Notes: generated by a model not told the origin, from the sequence alone. Numbered from the stretch's first letter, positions 1 through 9,560 are shown. The stretch: 64,000 bases of DNA from Helicobacter typhlonius (GCF_001460635.1 NZ_LN907858.1:806001-870000), one strand, 5' to 3'. Made by a program: numbers and translations.

Positions 1-108
1 GATGAGTTTTATCTTACAGATTTGCAGTGTAGCATTAAGGCTTTGTGTGTGGAGAATGAAATCAAAAATGAAGTAGATTCTGTATTTGTAAGAGGATTTA
101 AGGAGTAA
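1..108 (+). CDS. C-terminal end of an unidentified protein (partial)
   Basis: Frame 1 is open from the window edge and ends at TAA 106-108, giving the last 35 residues of a protein that starts outside the window and finishes ...VFVRGFKE. The following gene starts two bases later, with its AAGGAG ribosome site lying inside this reading frame, so the two are very probably co-transcribed. The fragment is acidic, shows no motif I recognise, and I assign no function. Confidence is for it being coding. Confidence 0.6.
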   Translation, partial: DEFYLTDLQCSIKALCVENEIKNEVDSVFVRGFKE

Positions 109-110
109 GA

Positions 111-1286
111 GTGGAAAAAAGTAAAGATTTGGGCGTGTATGATGTGGCGATTATTGGTTTAGGCGTAGCAGGAAGCAATTTAGCAGCAAATCTTAAACCT
201 CATCTTAAAGTTATTGCTATTGACAAGAAAGATAAAGAGGGCGATTGCTTTGATGATAATTTTCATAAACCTTGTGGTGGGTTGCTCTCCGAGGGGGGGC
301 AAAAGGCTTTGGCAAAGCAGGGATTAAATCTCCCTAATGAAGTTTTGGTTAATCCGCAAATTTTTGCTATTAATACTATTGATTTTGGCTTTAAATATGC
401 CTCATACATACAAAAAGGTTATGTGAATATGGAGCGGCATAAGTTTGATTTATGGCTCAAGGGACTTATTCCCTCGCATATCCATAGCTTTCACCGAGCA
501 TATTTCAAGTCTATACAAAAAGAGGGAGCATTCTATCAAGTGCATTTTAAGCAAGAGCAAGATAGCTTAGAATCTAGCACACAATCTTATACTTGTAAAG
601 TGCGTATCGTGGTAGGTGCAGATGGGGCAAAAAGTCATATCCGCCGATTTCTCTATCCACATCTAAAGACGCAAAGCCTCGTATGTATTCAGCAGTGGTA
701 TAAAGAGCATAATAAACCTATGCTTTCGTGTATTTTTGACAAAACACTCACGCCAAGTTACAGCTGGAGTATGTCAAAAGATGGTTATTTTATTTTTGGA
801 GGGGCATATCCTCACGCACATTGTAAGGCTGCGTTTAATACACAAAAAGTGCGTTTAGAGGGATTAGGATTTATATTTACAGAGGTGCTAAAGCAAGAGG
901 CGTGTTTGGTATTACAACCCCAAAGGTGGCGCGATTTTGTGCGTGGGAGAAATGGCGTATTTTTGATAGGGGAGGCAGCGGGATTTATTAATGCAAGCAC
1001 ATTAGAGGGTATTAGTGGGGCATTGCATAGCTCAAGGATTCTAAGTGAGGTGCTTAATAGCATAGTATCTTACAATCAAGGAGAAAGTGGCGTGAAGTTA
1101 GATTCTAAAACTTTAGAGAATCTGCATAGTGTCTATACAAAACGCACACGATTACTCGTGCTAAAAACGCTTTTTAGGCATTATGTGCGCTATCCTTTTA
1201 TGTTTATCACAATTTTAAGGCGCATAATACTCTTTTGCGGTATTTTGCGCGTCCGTTCGGGAATGATACGAAATAAAATTATTTAA
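111..1286 (+). CDS. NAD(P)/FAD-dependent oxidoreductase, geranylgeranyl-reductase-like
   Basis: A 391-residue flavoprotein. The N-terminus has a dinucleotide-binding fold with GLGVAGSNLA at about residues 16-25. A second FAD motif GADGAKSHIRR lies near residue 170, and the third, LIGEAAGFINASTLEGI, near residue 285, where the FAD ribityl and pyrophosphate are held. This three-motif order is typical of the p-hydroxybenzoate hydroxylase / geranylgeranyl reductase superfamily; the substrate cannot be read from sequence. The start is GTG at 111, chosen for the AAGGAG about 5 bases upstream. The C-terminal 40 residues are basic and hydrophobic (HYVRYPFMFITILRR) and may touch the membrane. A run of seven G at 293-299 lies inside the gene, and the frame is intact through it. 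Confidence 0.8.
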   Translation: MEKSKDLGVYDVAIIGLGVAGSNLAANLKPHLKVIAIDKKDKEGDCFDDNFHKPCGGLLSEGGQKALAKQGLNLPNEVLVNPQIFAINTIDFGFKYASYIQKGYVNMERHKFDLWLKGLIPSHIHSFHRAYFKSIQKEGAFYQVHFKQEQDSLESSTQSYTCKVRIVVGADGAKSHIRRFLYPHLKTQSLVCIQQWYKEHNKPMLSCIFDKTLTPSYSWSMSKDGYFIFGGAYPHAHCKAAFNTQKVRLEGLGFIFTEVLKQEACLVLQPQRWRDFVRGRNGVFLIGEAAGFINASTLEGISGALHSSRILSEVLNSIVSYNQGESGVKLDSKTLENLHSVYTKRTRLLVLKTLFRHYVRYPFMFITILRRIILFCGILRVRSGMIRNKII

Positions 1287-1298
1287 AAAAAGATTCGA

Positions 1299-1304
1299 TA
1301 CAAT
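1299..1304 (+). promoter_or_regulatory. Probable -10 element for the 1332 outer membrane protein gene
   Basis: TACAAT, 27 bases before the ATG at 1332, with GGGAG at 1320-1324 as the ribosome site. Campylobacterota sigma-70 promoters often show only a clear -10, and no good -35 is visible here. It lies in the 45-base gap after the flavoprotein gene. Confidence 0.4.
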
Positions 1305-1331
1305 GCTTAGCTAGATTTTGGGAGTATTGCA

Positions 1332-2015
1332 ATGAAAAAACATATTTTTGCATTTGTAGTTGTAGCTGTGGCAAATCTGCTTAATGCCGGAGAAAGCGGG
1401 GTATTTATAGGTGGCAGCTTAAGTCTTAACAACACTTCTTATAGTGGCGTGTATAGCACATTAGAAAACAATATTACTACTGATTATCCGCATAGCAACT
1501 ACTCTCACAACGCTTTTGGTGCGTCTGCACGAATAGGCTATCAAAAATTTAGCTCTGATGCGCGATTTGGTGGGAGATTCTATGTGGAATACGATAATAA
1601 TGGCTATGCGACATACAGAGATGAAAATGGTGCAAAGCGCAAAATGGATGCTTATAGCCTTGCTCTTAATGCTGATGTGTTATTTGATATTAAGCAATTT
1701 CAAAGTGCTGTGTTTGGGATATTTGCCGGTGGTGGCTTGGTACTTAGCACACACAAATTTCCAAAATCAGGATATAGCATTTATAAAGACTCAGATAATA
1801 GCCCTGCTACATTAGAAGGCTATGGTCTTAGCGCACAAGCAGGGCTTTCGCTTACATTTTTGCAAAAGCATAGGGTGGAACTTGAGGTTAAATATGCTAA
1901 TTTTGTAAGTAGCTATGATTCAGATTTTATTCACTTAGGCACAAAAGCAGAATCTTTAAAGCTAGAAGCGCAAGGATTCTTAAACTATCGCCTTAATTAC
2001 ATTTATGTCTTTTAA
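1332..2015 (+). CDS. Outer membrane beta-barrel protein
   Basis: A 227-residue protein with a signal peptide (MKKHIFAFVVVAVANLLNAG, cleavage near residue 20) followed by GVFIGGSLSLNN, the start typical of small Helicobacter outer membrane barrels. Alternating hydrophobic strands run to a C-terminal aromatic residue (LNYIYVF), the usual signal for outer membrane assembly. No function beyond surface barrel can be assigned. The next gene, six bases downstream, is another barrel of the same general type, so the pair is likely one transcript. The protein at 48529 is a distant relative by architecture. Confidence 0.75.
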   Translation: MKKHIFAFVVVAVANLLNAGESGVFIGGSLSLNNTSYSGVYSTLENNITTDYPHSNYSHNAFGASARIGYQKFSSDARFGGRFYVEYDNNGYATYRDENGAKRKMDAYSLALNADVLFDIKQFQSAVFGIFAGGGLVLSTHKFPKSGYSIYKDSDNSPATLEGYGLSAQAGLSLTFLQKHRVELEVKYANFVSSYDSDFIHLGTKAESLKLEAQGFLNYRLNYIYVF

Positions 2016-2021
2016 GGGGCT

Positions 2022-2843
2022 ATGATGTTTAAAAAATCTTTGCTACTTATGTTTGTGGTAAGTGCACTTTTGGGCAATGAAAAAAACGGCGCATTTTTTG
2101 CCATAGGAGGAGGATATACGCCTCAAATCCCATATCAAGTAACAACACCAAATAATAACACAGCTACATCAAGTGTGCCACTTTATACAGGCGGTATCAA
2201 GTATGGTGCTAAGCATTATTTTAATAATAATTTGGGCTTGCGTTTATATTTGCCTATACAGGGTGGATTTAGTCAATTTGATGAGGGATATAGCCCGGCA
2301 AAAGCGCGATTTGTATCCGCTGGTATGGGAGGTGATATACTCTTTGACATCGGCTCATCACAAAGTAGCGTGGGGATTTTTGCAGGAGGCGAGGTGAATT
2401 ACGCATATTATTGGCTAGATAGCGCAGATTCTAAAGGCATACAAACTCAAGTGCATTTTGGTTTAGCTCTCAATTTTACCCCGCGCTTTGGAATCAATAT
2501 AGGAGTGAGGCAATACATCAATCGCCCCGCACAAGAAAAGATACCGTTTAGCTCGTCTATGCGCGATTATGGCGGATTTGTCAATTTTGTCTTCGCACTT
2601 AATAATAGCAATATCTCCTCAAGCGCACACGCTCAAGCTAAGGCAAGGCAAGAGAGGGAAACAAATGCTAATGCTAATATAAATAACAGCTATGATAGGA
2701 CATATAGTGGAAGCTCAAGTAGTGGCAATGGCTTTATGAGTGGTTTCTTTGGCGGATTAGTAGGAAGTGTATTATTTGGCAACTCCGGTGACAGCTCTAT
2801 GCGCACTCCACAAAACACGCAGCCTAGCCTAAAATTCCGCTAA
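2022..2843 (+). CDS. Outer membrane beta-barrel protein with Gly/Ser-rich tail
   Basis: A 273-residue protein. The signal peptide (MMFKKSLLLMFVVSALLGN) leads into GAFFAIGGGYTPQIP, the barrel start seen in Helicobacter outer membrane proteins. The barrel ends about residue 195 (FVNFVFALNNS). It is followed by a low-complexity Ala/Gln/Asn and Gly/Ser segment with a hydrophobic patch, GFMSGFFGGLVGSVLFG, so the C-terminus is not the canonical aromatic one. The tail could be a periplasmic or peptidoglycan-proximal extension; that is inference. Its stop codon shares one base with the ATG of cca. Confidence 0.7.
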   Translation: MMFKKSLLLMFVVSALLGNEKNGAFFAIGGGYTPQIPYQVTTPNNNTATSSVPLYTGGIKYGAKHYFNNNLGLRLYLPIQGGFSQFDEGYSPAKARFVSAGMGGDILFDIGSSQSSVGIFAGGEVNYAYYWLDSADSKGIQTQVHFGLALNFTPRFGINIGVRQYINRPAQEKIPFSSSMRDYGGFVNFVFALNNSNISSSAHAQAKARQERETNANANINNSYDRTYSGSSSSGNGFMSGFFGGLVGSVLFGNSGDSSMRTPQNTQPSLKFR

Positions 2844-4111
2844 TGCAGCATTTTGATACAAGCCGTTTTGCTCTTCCGCAAGATGTGCTTTTTATCTTGG
2901 ATACTTTGCATAGTGCGGGATATGAGGCGTATATTGTGGGTGGCTGTGTGCGAGATATGATTTTATGTGAGCTGCATAATACCTCTAAGCCCCCAAATGA
3001 TTATGATATAGCTACTTCAGCCTTGCCCGATGATGTGATGAGACTTTTTCCATACTCTATCCCCACAGGCGCAAAATATGGCACAATAAGTGTGATTATG
3101 CAATCCCATAGCTATGAAATTACGACTTTTAGGCTTGATGGGACTTATAGTGACGCACGCAAGCCCGATAGTGTGAGATTCACAACCTCTATAAGTGAGG
3201 ATATAAAAAGAAGAGATTTTAGTATGAATGCCCTTGCTTATGCGCCACATATTGGACTTGTTGATGAGGTTGGGGGAGTGGAGGACATCATCAATAAGCG
3301 CATAGTATGTGTGGGTGAGGCAAAAGTGCGATTTAGCGAGGATTCTTTACGCATTTTACGCGCCTTGCGTTTTAGTGCTACTCTTGGATTTAGTATAGAA
3401 TCTCACACGCAAGAGGCTATACATATGAATGCGCCCTTGCTTTGCTCTGTGGCGAGAGAGCGTGTGCGCTTAGAGCTTGATAAATTACTTAGCGGAATGT
3501 ATGCAGAGAGTGTGCTTAGTGCGTTTTTATCTATTATCCGCATAGTTGTGCCGCAGCTACCGACACAATGTGATTTTAGGGTATTTAAAGCTTTAAGAGA
3601 TACTACGCAATATGTTCGCTGGGTGTGTTTTTTGTATCCTTGTAAAACTTATGCGAGGGAGATTCTAGAATCTTTAAAATTTGACAATAAAAGCAAGGAG
3701 CATATCCTCACTTTACTTTGGCATTATGATATGCCTTTGTGTGTGGGAGAAGTGGAGCTAAGACATATTGTTGTGAATCTTGGTGGGCGCGAGAGGGCGC
3801 AAAGCATACTTGAAGATATAGCGCGTATCAAAGAGGCGCATATCAAGGTAGGGATACAAAAAGCAGACACACAGAATCTCAAAACCTTTCATCACATTGT
3901 GCAAAATGTATTGGGGCAGAGCATACCTCTAAGTCTTAAAGAGCTGTGTATAAATGGCGAAGATTTAAAGCACATAGGCATAAAAGAGGGGAAGCAAATA
4001 GGAGCAATATTGGCATATCTTTTAAATCAAGTGTTAGAGGATAAACTCCCTCATACGCGTAGAGATTTGCTCCAAGCAGCGCGTAATAAGCTGCAAGAAT
4101 TTAAGGTGTAG
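2843..4111 (+). CDS. cca: CCA tRNA nucleotidyltransferase / poly(A) polymerase family
   Basis: A 422-residue class II nucleotidyltransferase that adds or repairs the 3' CCA of tRNAs. Diagnostic motifs: YIVGGCVRDMIL (helix-turn region, residues about 30-41), NDYDIATSALPDDV with the two metal-binding aspartates, and RRDFSMNALAY near residue 130, followed by RILRALRFSATLGF of the neck domain. No HD phosphohydrolase domain is evident at the C-terminus. The ATG overlaps the stop of the preceding outer membrane protein gene by one base, so it is probably the last gene of that operon. CCA-adding versus poly(A) activity cannot be told apart by eye; the CCA role is the usual one in this phylum. Confidence 0.88.
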   Translation: MQHFDTSRFALPQDVLFILDTLHSAGYEAYIVGGCVRDMILCELHNTSKPPNDYDIATSALPDDVMRLFPYSIPTGAKYGTISVIMQSHSYEITTFRLDGTYSDARKPDSVRFTTSISEDIKRRDFSMNALAYAPHIGLVDEVGGVEDIINKRIVCVGEAKVRFSEDSLRILRALRFSATLGFSIESHTQEAIHMNAPLLCSVARERVRLELDKLLSGMYAESVLSAFLSIIRIVVPQLPTQCDFRVFKALRDTTQYVRWVCFLYPCKTYAREILESLKFDNKSKEHILTLLWHYDMPLCVGEVELRHIVVNLGGRERAQSILEDIARIKEAHIKVGIQKADTQNLKTFHHIVQNVLGQSIPLSLKELCINGEDLKHIGIKEGKQIGAILAYLLNQVLEDKLPHTRRDLLQAARNKLQEFKV

Positions 4112-4416
4112 GGCAATGCGTTTTAAGCATTTGGCTTTAACATTAGGCTTTTCTTTGTTTTTATAAGCTCATAAGCAGGGAGATTCTCTTTAGGGATACA
4201 AAGTATCAAGCTTGTAATACTGTTTGCTTTTTATTTTAAGGAGCAATGTAAAACTCATACGAAAAATGTGTAGAGTGCTTCATCAAAAGCTTTTGGAAAT
4301 CTTAGGGCTTATAAGCTTGTTTTTAAGCATAGGGGTATGGAGAGTGCTTAAAAACCGCCCTTAGATTCCTAAATAGCGACTTTTTATTGTGTGAAATTGC
4401 ATACATTATCGTGCAA
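4112..4416. other. Convergent intergenic region, no gene seen
   Basis: A 305-base gap between the ends of cca (plus) and trpB (minus). It is AT-rich and has no ORF with a plausible start and ribosome site. Short inverted motifs occur around 4305-4330 (GCTTATAAGC), but no clear stem plus T-run terminator. It may serve as a bidirectional termination zone or hold decayed sequence. Confidence 0.5.
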
Positions 4417-5676
4417 CTAGCCAATGCGTGCAATCTCATCTTGAAGGAATTTTTTCCATTTCTCTGTGGCAAGGGCTTTTGTAGTGATAAAAATATCTTT
4501 ATCGCCGCGTCCGGAAATATTAGCAATAATTTTTTTGCCTTTTATATCTTTGCATAGGCGTATAACAGCAGCGAGAGCGTGGCTAGATTCTAAAGCGGGA
4601 ATAATGCCCTCATATTGAGCAAAAAAGCTAAGTGCTTCTAAAGCCTCTTTATCTGTGGCAGATTGAAATTCCACACGTCCAACCTCATACAAATGTGCTA
4701 ATTGAGGTCCAATCCCCGCATAATCAAGTCCAGCCGAAATAGAATGTGTGAGGTTAAGCTGCCCATCATCATCTTGCAAAAAGAGACTTTTATAGCCTTG
4801 CGCAATACCCACACTTGCATTTGGGTTATGAATCCTCTTGGCATTTTCTCCGGGATTATCCCCTGTGCCGCCTGCTTCTATGGCGATTAGGCGCACCTTT
4901 TTTTCATTGAGATAATGCGTGAAAAAGCCTATTGCATTGCTTCCGCCACCTACACAAGCTACCATAATATCGGGCAATCCGCTGAAATAAGCTTTTGTTT
5001 GTTTTTTAATCTCTTTGCTTATTATGCTTTGTAGCTCACGCACAATGTCAGGATATGGGTAAGGTCCAAGTGCGCTTCCTAGCACATAGAAAGTATCATC
5101 ACTGCGTCTGCTCCATTCTCGCAATGTTTCATTTACCGCGTCTTTAAGTGTTTTGCTTCCACTACCTACGCTATGAACCTTTGCGCCCAAAAGCTCCATA
5201 TTGAATACATTAGGATATTGTCTTGCGATGTCAATCTCACCCATAAAAATCTCACACTCTAGCCCTAGTCGCGCACACGCTGCCGCTGTGGCTAAGCCGT
5301 GTTGTCCTGCGCCTGTTTCTGCTATTACGCGTTTTTTACCCATATATTTTGCTAAAAGCACTTGTCCTAGTGCGTTATTAATCTTGTGCGCGCCTGTATT
5401 TGCCAAACCTTCAAATTTTAAATAAATATCATTTTTGAGAATCTTAGAGCTATTTTCTGCATAAATAAGAGGAGTAGGACGCCCGACAAAGTTTTTAAGT
5501 GAAAATTTTAATTCTTTTCTGTATGTCTTGCTTTTAAAAATATCACGATAGGCAATTTCTAGCTCCTCTAATGCAGGGAGGAGAATTTCTGGAATGTATT
5601 GTCCTCCAAAGGCGTGTTTGTTGCCTTTTTCTTCACCAAAGTAACCATTCTTCGATTCTGTAAAGATTGTAGCCAT
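4417..5676 (-). CDS. trpB: Tryptophan synthase beta subunit
   Basis: A 419-residue PLP enzyme joining indole and serine to make tryptophan. The PLP lysine is K98 in NTGAHKINNALGQ; the catalytic glutamate motif AETGAGQHGLATA and the PLP-phosphate loop VGGGSNAIG are both present. Length and motif order match TrpB1-type enzymes. The ATG at 5676 is preceded by AAAAGGAGC, a good ribosome site. It is divergent from trpA across about 125 bases instead of sitting upstream of it in a trpBA operon, which is unusual since the subunits form an obligate complex. The trpCF gene is 58 kb away in this window. Confidence 0.95.
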   Translation of the reverse strand: MATIFTESKNGYFGEEKGNKHAFGGQYIPEILLPALEELEIAYRDIFKSKTYRKELKFSLKNFVGRPTPLIYAENSSKILKNDIYLKFEGLANTGAHKINNALGQVLLAKYMGKKRVIAETGAGQHGLATAAACARLGLECEIFMGEIDIARQYPNVFNMELLGAKVHSVGSGSKTLKDAVNETLREWSRRSDDTFYVLGSALGPYPYPDIVRELQSIISKEIKKQTKAYFSGLPDIMVACVGGGSNAIGFFTHYLNEKKVRLIAIEAGGTGDNPGENAKRIHNPNASVGIAQGYKSLFLQDDDGQLNLTHSISAGLDYAGIGPQLAHLYEVGRVEFQSATDKEALEALSFFAQYEGIIPALESSHALAAVIRLCKDIKGKKIIANISGRGDKDIFITTKALATEKWKKFLQDEIARIG

Positions 5677-5801
5677 TTATGCTCCTTTTAAAAAATAGCT
5701 GAAATTGTAAGCAAAAAACTATTAGCTTCACTTTAAAGTCAAGCACTTTATAAACAAAATATGATAGAATAAACATTTATTTTTTGGAGAAGTCATTAAG
5801 G
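5677..5801. promoter_or_regulatory. Divergent trpB/trpA control region with palindrome
   Basis: The whole 125-base gap must carry promoters for both tryptophan synthase subunits. A 10-bp perfect palindrome ACTTTAAAGT lies at 5730-5739, and a further ACTTTA at 5745-5750 pairs with its right half across 5 bases (TAAAGT-N5-ACTTTA). An extended -10 for trpA, TGATAGAAT, lies at 5762-5770, and GGAGAAG at 5786-5792 is the trpA ribosome site. A central symmetrical site would suit joint regulation of both genes, but no regulator is known here. Confidence 0.4.
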
Positions 5802-6617
5802 ATGAGTAAAAGTAAAAAGCAAATACCACAAACGCAACTTATGGGACATATCATTGCAGGTTATCCAAGCTTTGAATCAAGCTTATATGCGGCACTTGGT
5901 ATTTGCCAAGCCGGAGCGAGTTATCTTGAAGTGCAGTTTCCATTTTCTGACCCAAACGCCGATGGAAGCGTTATTGAAGAGGCGTGCAATAAAAGCATAG
6001 CGCAAGGATTCAAAGTTGCTCAAGGTTTTAAGCTACTCCACACGCTCTCCCAACATATAAACCAAGACAACAAGCAGCCCACACGACTTATTATTATGAC
6101 TTATGCTAATCTTATTTTTCATTATGGCATTGAAGCATTCATCAAAGAAGCTAAAAAATGCGGTGTATGGGGTATAATTGCACCTGATTTACCTATAGAA
6201 TCTGATGAATCTCTCCGCATTTTAGCCAAAAAACATCATATCCGCATTATCTCTCTTATTGCTCCAAAAGTAAGCATATCACGAATTAAAAAAATTGCAA
6301 AAATCAGCGATGAAATCGTATATGTCGTGGCACGTGCTGGGATTACTGGGGAAAAAACACATATTGATAAAGCACTTTTTGAGTGGATAAGGCTTATTCA
6401 AAAGCACTGCAAAAAACCTATTGCACTTGGCTTTGGGATAAATTCCTACGAACAAGTAGCAGTACTAAAAGATAAAGTAGATATTATTGTGGCAGGAAGT
6501 TATTTTGTGCGATTTATTAGCGAGCTTAGCACACAATCTCAACTTAGCCCACAAGATTATATGCACAAACTTCAAGCACACGCACAAATGCTAATGGGTT
6601 GGGATATAAATGAGTAA
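5802..6617 (+). CDS. trpA: Tryptophan synthase alpha subunit
   Basis: A 271-residue TIM barrel that cleaves indole-3-glycerol phosphate to indole for TrpB. The catalytic region reads YLEVQFPFSDPNADGSVIEEA, with the Glu and Asp in place, and the phosphate-binding loop is ALGFGINSYEQV late in the protein. I choose ATG 5802 over an in-frame TTG at 5784 because GGAGAAG at 5786-5792 is correctly spaced for the ATG. The upstream gene is trpB on the other strand. The next gene (DUF2339 protein) starts three bases after the stop and is probably co-transcribed. Confidence 0.93.
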   Translation: MSKSKKQIPQTQLMGHIIAGYPSFESSLYAALGICQAGASYLEVQFPFSDPNADGSVIEEACNKSIAQGFKVAQGFKLLHTLSQHINQDNKQPTRLIIMTYANLIFHYGIEAFIKEAKKCGVWGIIAPDLPIESDESLRILAKKHHIRIISLIAPKVSISRIKKIAKISDEIVYVVARAGITGEKTHIDKALFEWIRLIQKHCKKPIALGFGINSYEQVAVLKDKVDIIVAGSYFVRFISELSTQSQLSPQDYMHKLQAHAQMLMGWDINE

Positions 6618-6620
6618 AAA

Positions 6621-9539
6621 ATGACACTTCTTATTCTTTTGACAATCTTATTTCTTATTCTCTTAGTATGTGGGAGTATTGCCGGACTTATAGCATATTT
6701 TTCTACAAAAAAACTACAAGAGCATTTAATCACACTCAATGCACAAATTACCACCCTTAAAGCTGCTTTAAAACAAGCAAAAAGAGATAATTTTAAAAGC
6801 CAAATCAAGCAAAAAATAGAATCTGCCCCAACTTCGCAGATATTTTCACAAAGTCATTTGAATGCTCCTGTGGCGGATAAAGTAGTGGAAAAATCTTTGC
6901 AAACACATACGCAAAGCCCACAATCTACTTTTTGCGCAGATTCTCAAATATCTCAAATTCCCCCAACTTCTCTAGAATCAGCGCAATCAACACAATCACA
7001 ACCTTTAAAGCAAAAAGATTTTTTTGACTTTGAATGGCTTTTTACGCAAAGAGTGATGGTGTTTTTAGCGGGAATTTTCTTTATTTTTGCAGCCTTTTTT
7101 CTTATCCGCTATTCTTTAGAGCATAATTTACTTACCCCTGTGGTGCGTATAAGTCTATGTATATGTTTTGGAGCGATACTTTTTGCAAGTGGCATATCTT
7201 TACACTATCTCCAACATCATAGCATTTTTTATAGAATCTATAACCTTGCACTCCACCATTTAAGGCGCATTGCTAAAATACAACCTCAACCTCTCAATAC
7301 CTCTACTTCATATTTTTCTTTGCCTCATTTAACATTGCAAATAATTGCTCAAACACTTGTTGGTTCTTCACTCGTAGTGCTATTTTTTAGTTTTTATGGA
7401 GGCTTTAAGATTTATGGCTTTTTTGGTGATTTTTTTACGCTCATAACTTTAAGTCTCATTGCACTTATAGGATTGGGCTTAAGTGTGCGTTTTGGTGTGA
7501 TTATTGGTATTTTTGGATTACTTGGAGGCTTTGCAACGCCTATTTTGCTCTCAAGTGGATATTATAACGCACCTTTTCTCTTTGGCTATTTAGGAATATT
7601 TTATATCATAAGTATGTATTGTGTGCTACGATATGCTCAATCTAAGCCTCAACTTATATACTTAATAGTGCTTGCAAATATCCTTATGGCTCTCTTTAGC
7701 TTACACTTTATAATATTTTACACTATGAGCAAGAGTGATTTGTTCATAGCATTTTTGCTCTGTGTTGGTATGTTTTTAGGCAATATACTCTTACTTGCAA
7801 AATTTCACACCCTTAGAGAATCTCCTGCGTATAATAACTTTATTGCCTTTAGTATTCTCTCTCCTGTATGCTTTGTGGTCTGTCTTTTTGGGCGAGATGA
7901 TATGGCTATAACTTTTTCTTTTGTAGAATACGCTTTTTTAGCTATGCTTTGTGTATTGACATTACTTATCCCTTGTATGCTAAAAAATCTGAGTTCATTT
8001 GTGCTCCATACTCCTTTGATAGCGACTTTTCTTTCAGTCGTAGCTCTTTTTATTAAAATAGACAATGCGCCATTTTTGCCCTTTTGTATCATATTTATGA
8101 GCTTTATCTCTGTGTATCTCTTCATATTTAAGCATAAGATTCTTTATCTGTGGCTGCAATTTATGGTTGTATGTGGATTTAGCATAATGATGGATATACA
8201 TAACAAAGATGTATTGTATGTATATAGCGTATGGTTTGCAATGATTATTTTTGCATATAGCTATATTTACAAACATATCAACACAGAATGGGCAAAGGCA
8301 AAAAGCCTTGATTATCTTTTGTTGTTTTATAGCATTTTATGTGTTATAGGGGCACTTAATTTAAGTAATATGCCTTTTGTGATATGGGTAAGTAGTGGGC
8401 TGATACTTGCATATCTAGGTGGGCAGATTCTCAAACGCAATATTGCATATTTTGAATATATTTTTATCACTCTTGGGATATTAGCAAATGTATTCTCAAA
8501 AGAGGGATTGTTTTATATTGATTCGGTAAGTATTTACTCTCCAAATCCAAATATATTTATTACATTATCCGCCTTATTTGGAAAAACTATGCACTATCAT
8601 TTTAGCACTCTTTTACTCTCTCTTGGCTCTTGTGCGATTTTGCTTTTTATTTTAAAAAATAAATCTTACGCATTTCACACTTATGTTAATATTATCTTGC
8701 TCGGTATTTGTTGCATAAGCGCAATTTTAATGGTGCAAAACCTATGTTCTATGTCTCTTTTTGGGAATCATCTTACCTCATATCCTCTTAGCACATTGTG
8801 TATTGGGCTTTTGGCACTTATTATGGGAAAATATTTATACGCAATCAACACATTAAGCACAAAGGCGCAACAGGCTTATATTTTTATAGTAGGCTTTTTG
8901 TGCGTGAAATTTTATTATGATGTGGTTATTCTTGGTATATTTGCGTATAATCCACTTATAATGCTTATCCCTCATTGGAATCTTTATGATATGGCTCTTT
9001 TACTTGTTGGATTAATAGGTTGCCTTCTTATCGCGTGGCACTTCCAAAGCATATTTACATATTTTCAAACACAAGATTATATGTTTAAAAAAGATTATAG
9101 GCACATCATTTCTGCTATCCTTTATGTAAATTATAGCCTTATTTTCGCACTCGGGCTTATAGTGCTATTTTTTGGAGTAGCTTACGGATTCTATGTATAT
9201 CATTTTTTAGGAGATTTGATACACATACCCGATAGCACAATAAATTGGGATTTTTGGCTTATGTTTCCTTTGCAAAACTACGCTTATTCGGTAACTTTAG
9301 TGCTAAGTGGAGTAATACTTTTATACTTCTACATCAAAAAGCATATAAAGATTTTTAGAATCTACTCCCTTCTCTTATTTATCCTTGCTACCTCAAAAGT
9401 CTTTTTACTTGATACAAGCTCTTTTGGTGGAATTGCTAAGATTGTGCTTTTTATCTTTATGGGCATTGTTTTTTTACTCCTCTCTTATGTCTATTCACGC
9501 TATATTAACAAAGAACAAGTCAAAAACAAAACAATATAA
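6621..9539 (+). CDS. Large DUF2339 family polytopic membrane protein
   Basis: A 972-residue protein with one N-terminal membrane helix (residues 1-25), a short coiled and Gln/Ser/Thr-rich cytoplasmic linker to about residue 130, then more than 20 closely spaced hydrophobic segments. The first of these follow the motif FDFEWLFTQRVMVFLAGIFFI, the usual entry to the DUF2339 region. Family members have no established biochemical role; a transport or envelope function is only inference. It starts three bases after trpA and reads co-directionally, but a role in tryptophan metabolism is not implied. TTA/TTT-rich composition is as expected for a membrane protein here. Confidence 0.75.
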   Translation: MTLLILLTILFLILLVCGSIAGLIAYFSTKKLQEHLITLNAQITTLKAALKQAKRDNFKSQIKQKIESAPTSQIFSQSHLNAPVADKVVEKSLQTHTQSPQSTFCADSQISQIPPTSLESAQSTQSQPLKQKDFFDFEWLFTQRVMVFLAGIFFIFAAFFLIRYSLEHNLLTPVVRISLCICFGAILFASGISLHYLQHHSIFYRIYNLALHHLRRIAKIQPQPLNTSTSYFSLPHLTLQIIAQTLVGSSLVVLFFSFYGGFKIYGFFGDFFTLITLSLIALIGLGLSVRFGVIIGIFGLLGGFATPILLSSGYYNAPFLFGYLGIFYIISMYCVLRYAQSKPQLIYLIVLANILMALFSLHFIIFYTMSKSDLFIAFLLCVGMFLGNILLLAKFHTLRESPAYNNFIAFSILSPVCFVVCLFGRDDMAITFSFVEYAFLAMLCVLTLLIPCMLKNLSSFVLHTPLIATFLSVVALFIKIDNAPFLPFCIIFMSFISVYLFIFKHKILYLWLQFMVVCGFSIMMDIHNKDVLYVYSVWFAMIIFAYSYIYKHINTEWAKAKSLDYLLLFYSILCVIGALNLSNMPFVIWVSSGLILAYLGGQILKRNIAYFEYIFITLGILANVFSKEGLFYIDSVSIYSPNPNIFITLSALFGKTMHYHFSTLLLSLGSCAILLFILKNKSYAFHTYVNIILLGICCISAILMVQNLCSMSLFGNHLTSYPLSTLCIGLLALIMGKYLYAINTLSTKAQQAYIFIVGFLCVKFYYDVVILGIFAYNPLIMLIPHWNLYDMALLLVGLIGCLLIAWHFQSIFTYFQTQDYMFKKDYRHIISAILYVNYSLIFALGLIVLFFGVAYGFYVYHFLGDLIHIPDSTINWDFWLMFPLQNYAYSVTLVLSGVILLYFYIKKHIKIFRIYSLLLFILATSKVFLLDTSSFGGIAKIVLFIFMGIVFLLLSYVYSRYINKEQVKNKTI

Positions 9540-9560
9540 GCACATAGATTCTCTATTGCC

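Noticed and set aside
293-299. G7 run in the flavoprotein gene
   Set aside because: Frame is open through it and seven G is short for efficient slippage; not called a phase switch.
4323-4526. 67-codon minus-strand frame at the trpB end
   Set aside because: Overlaps trpB in another frame, no ribosome site, no recognisable domain.
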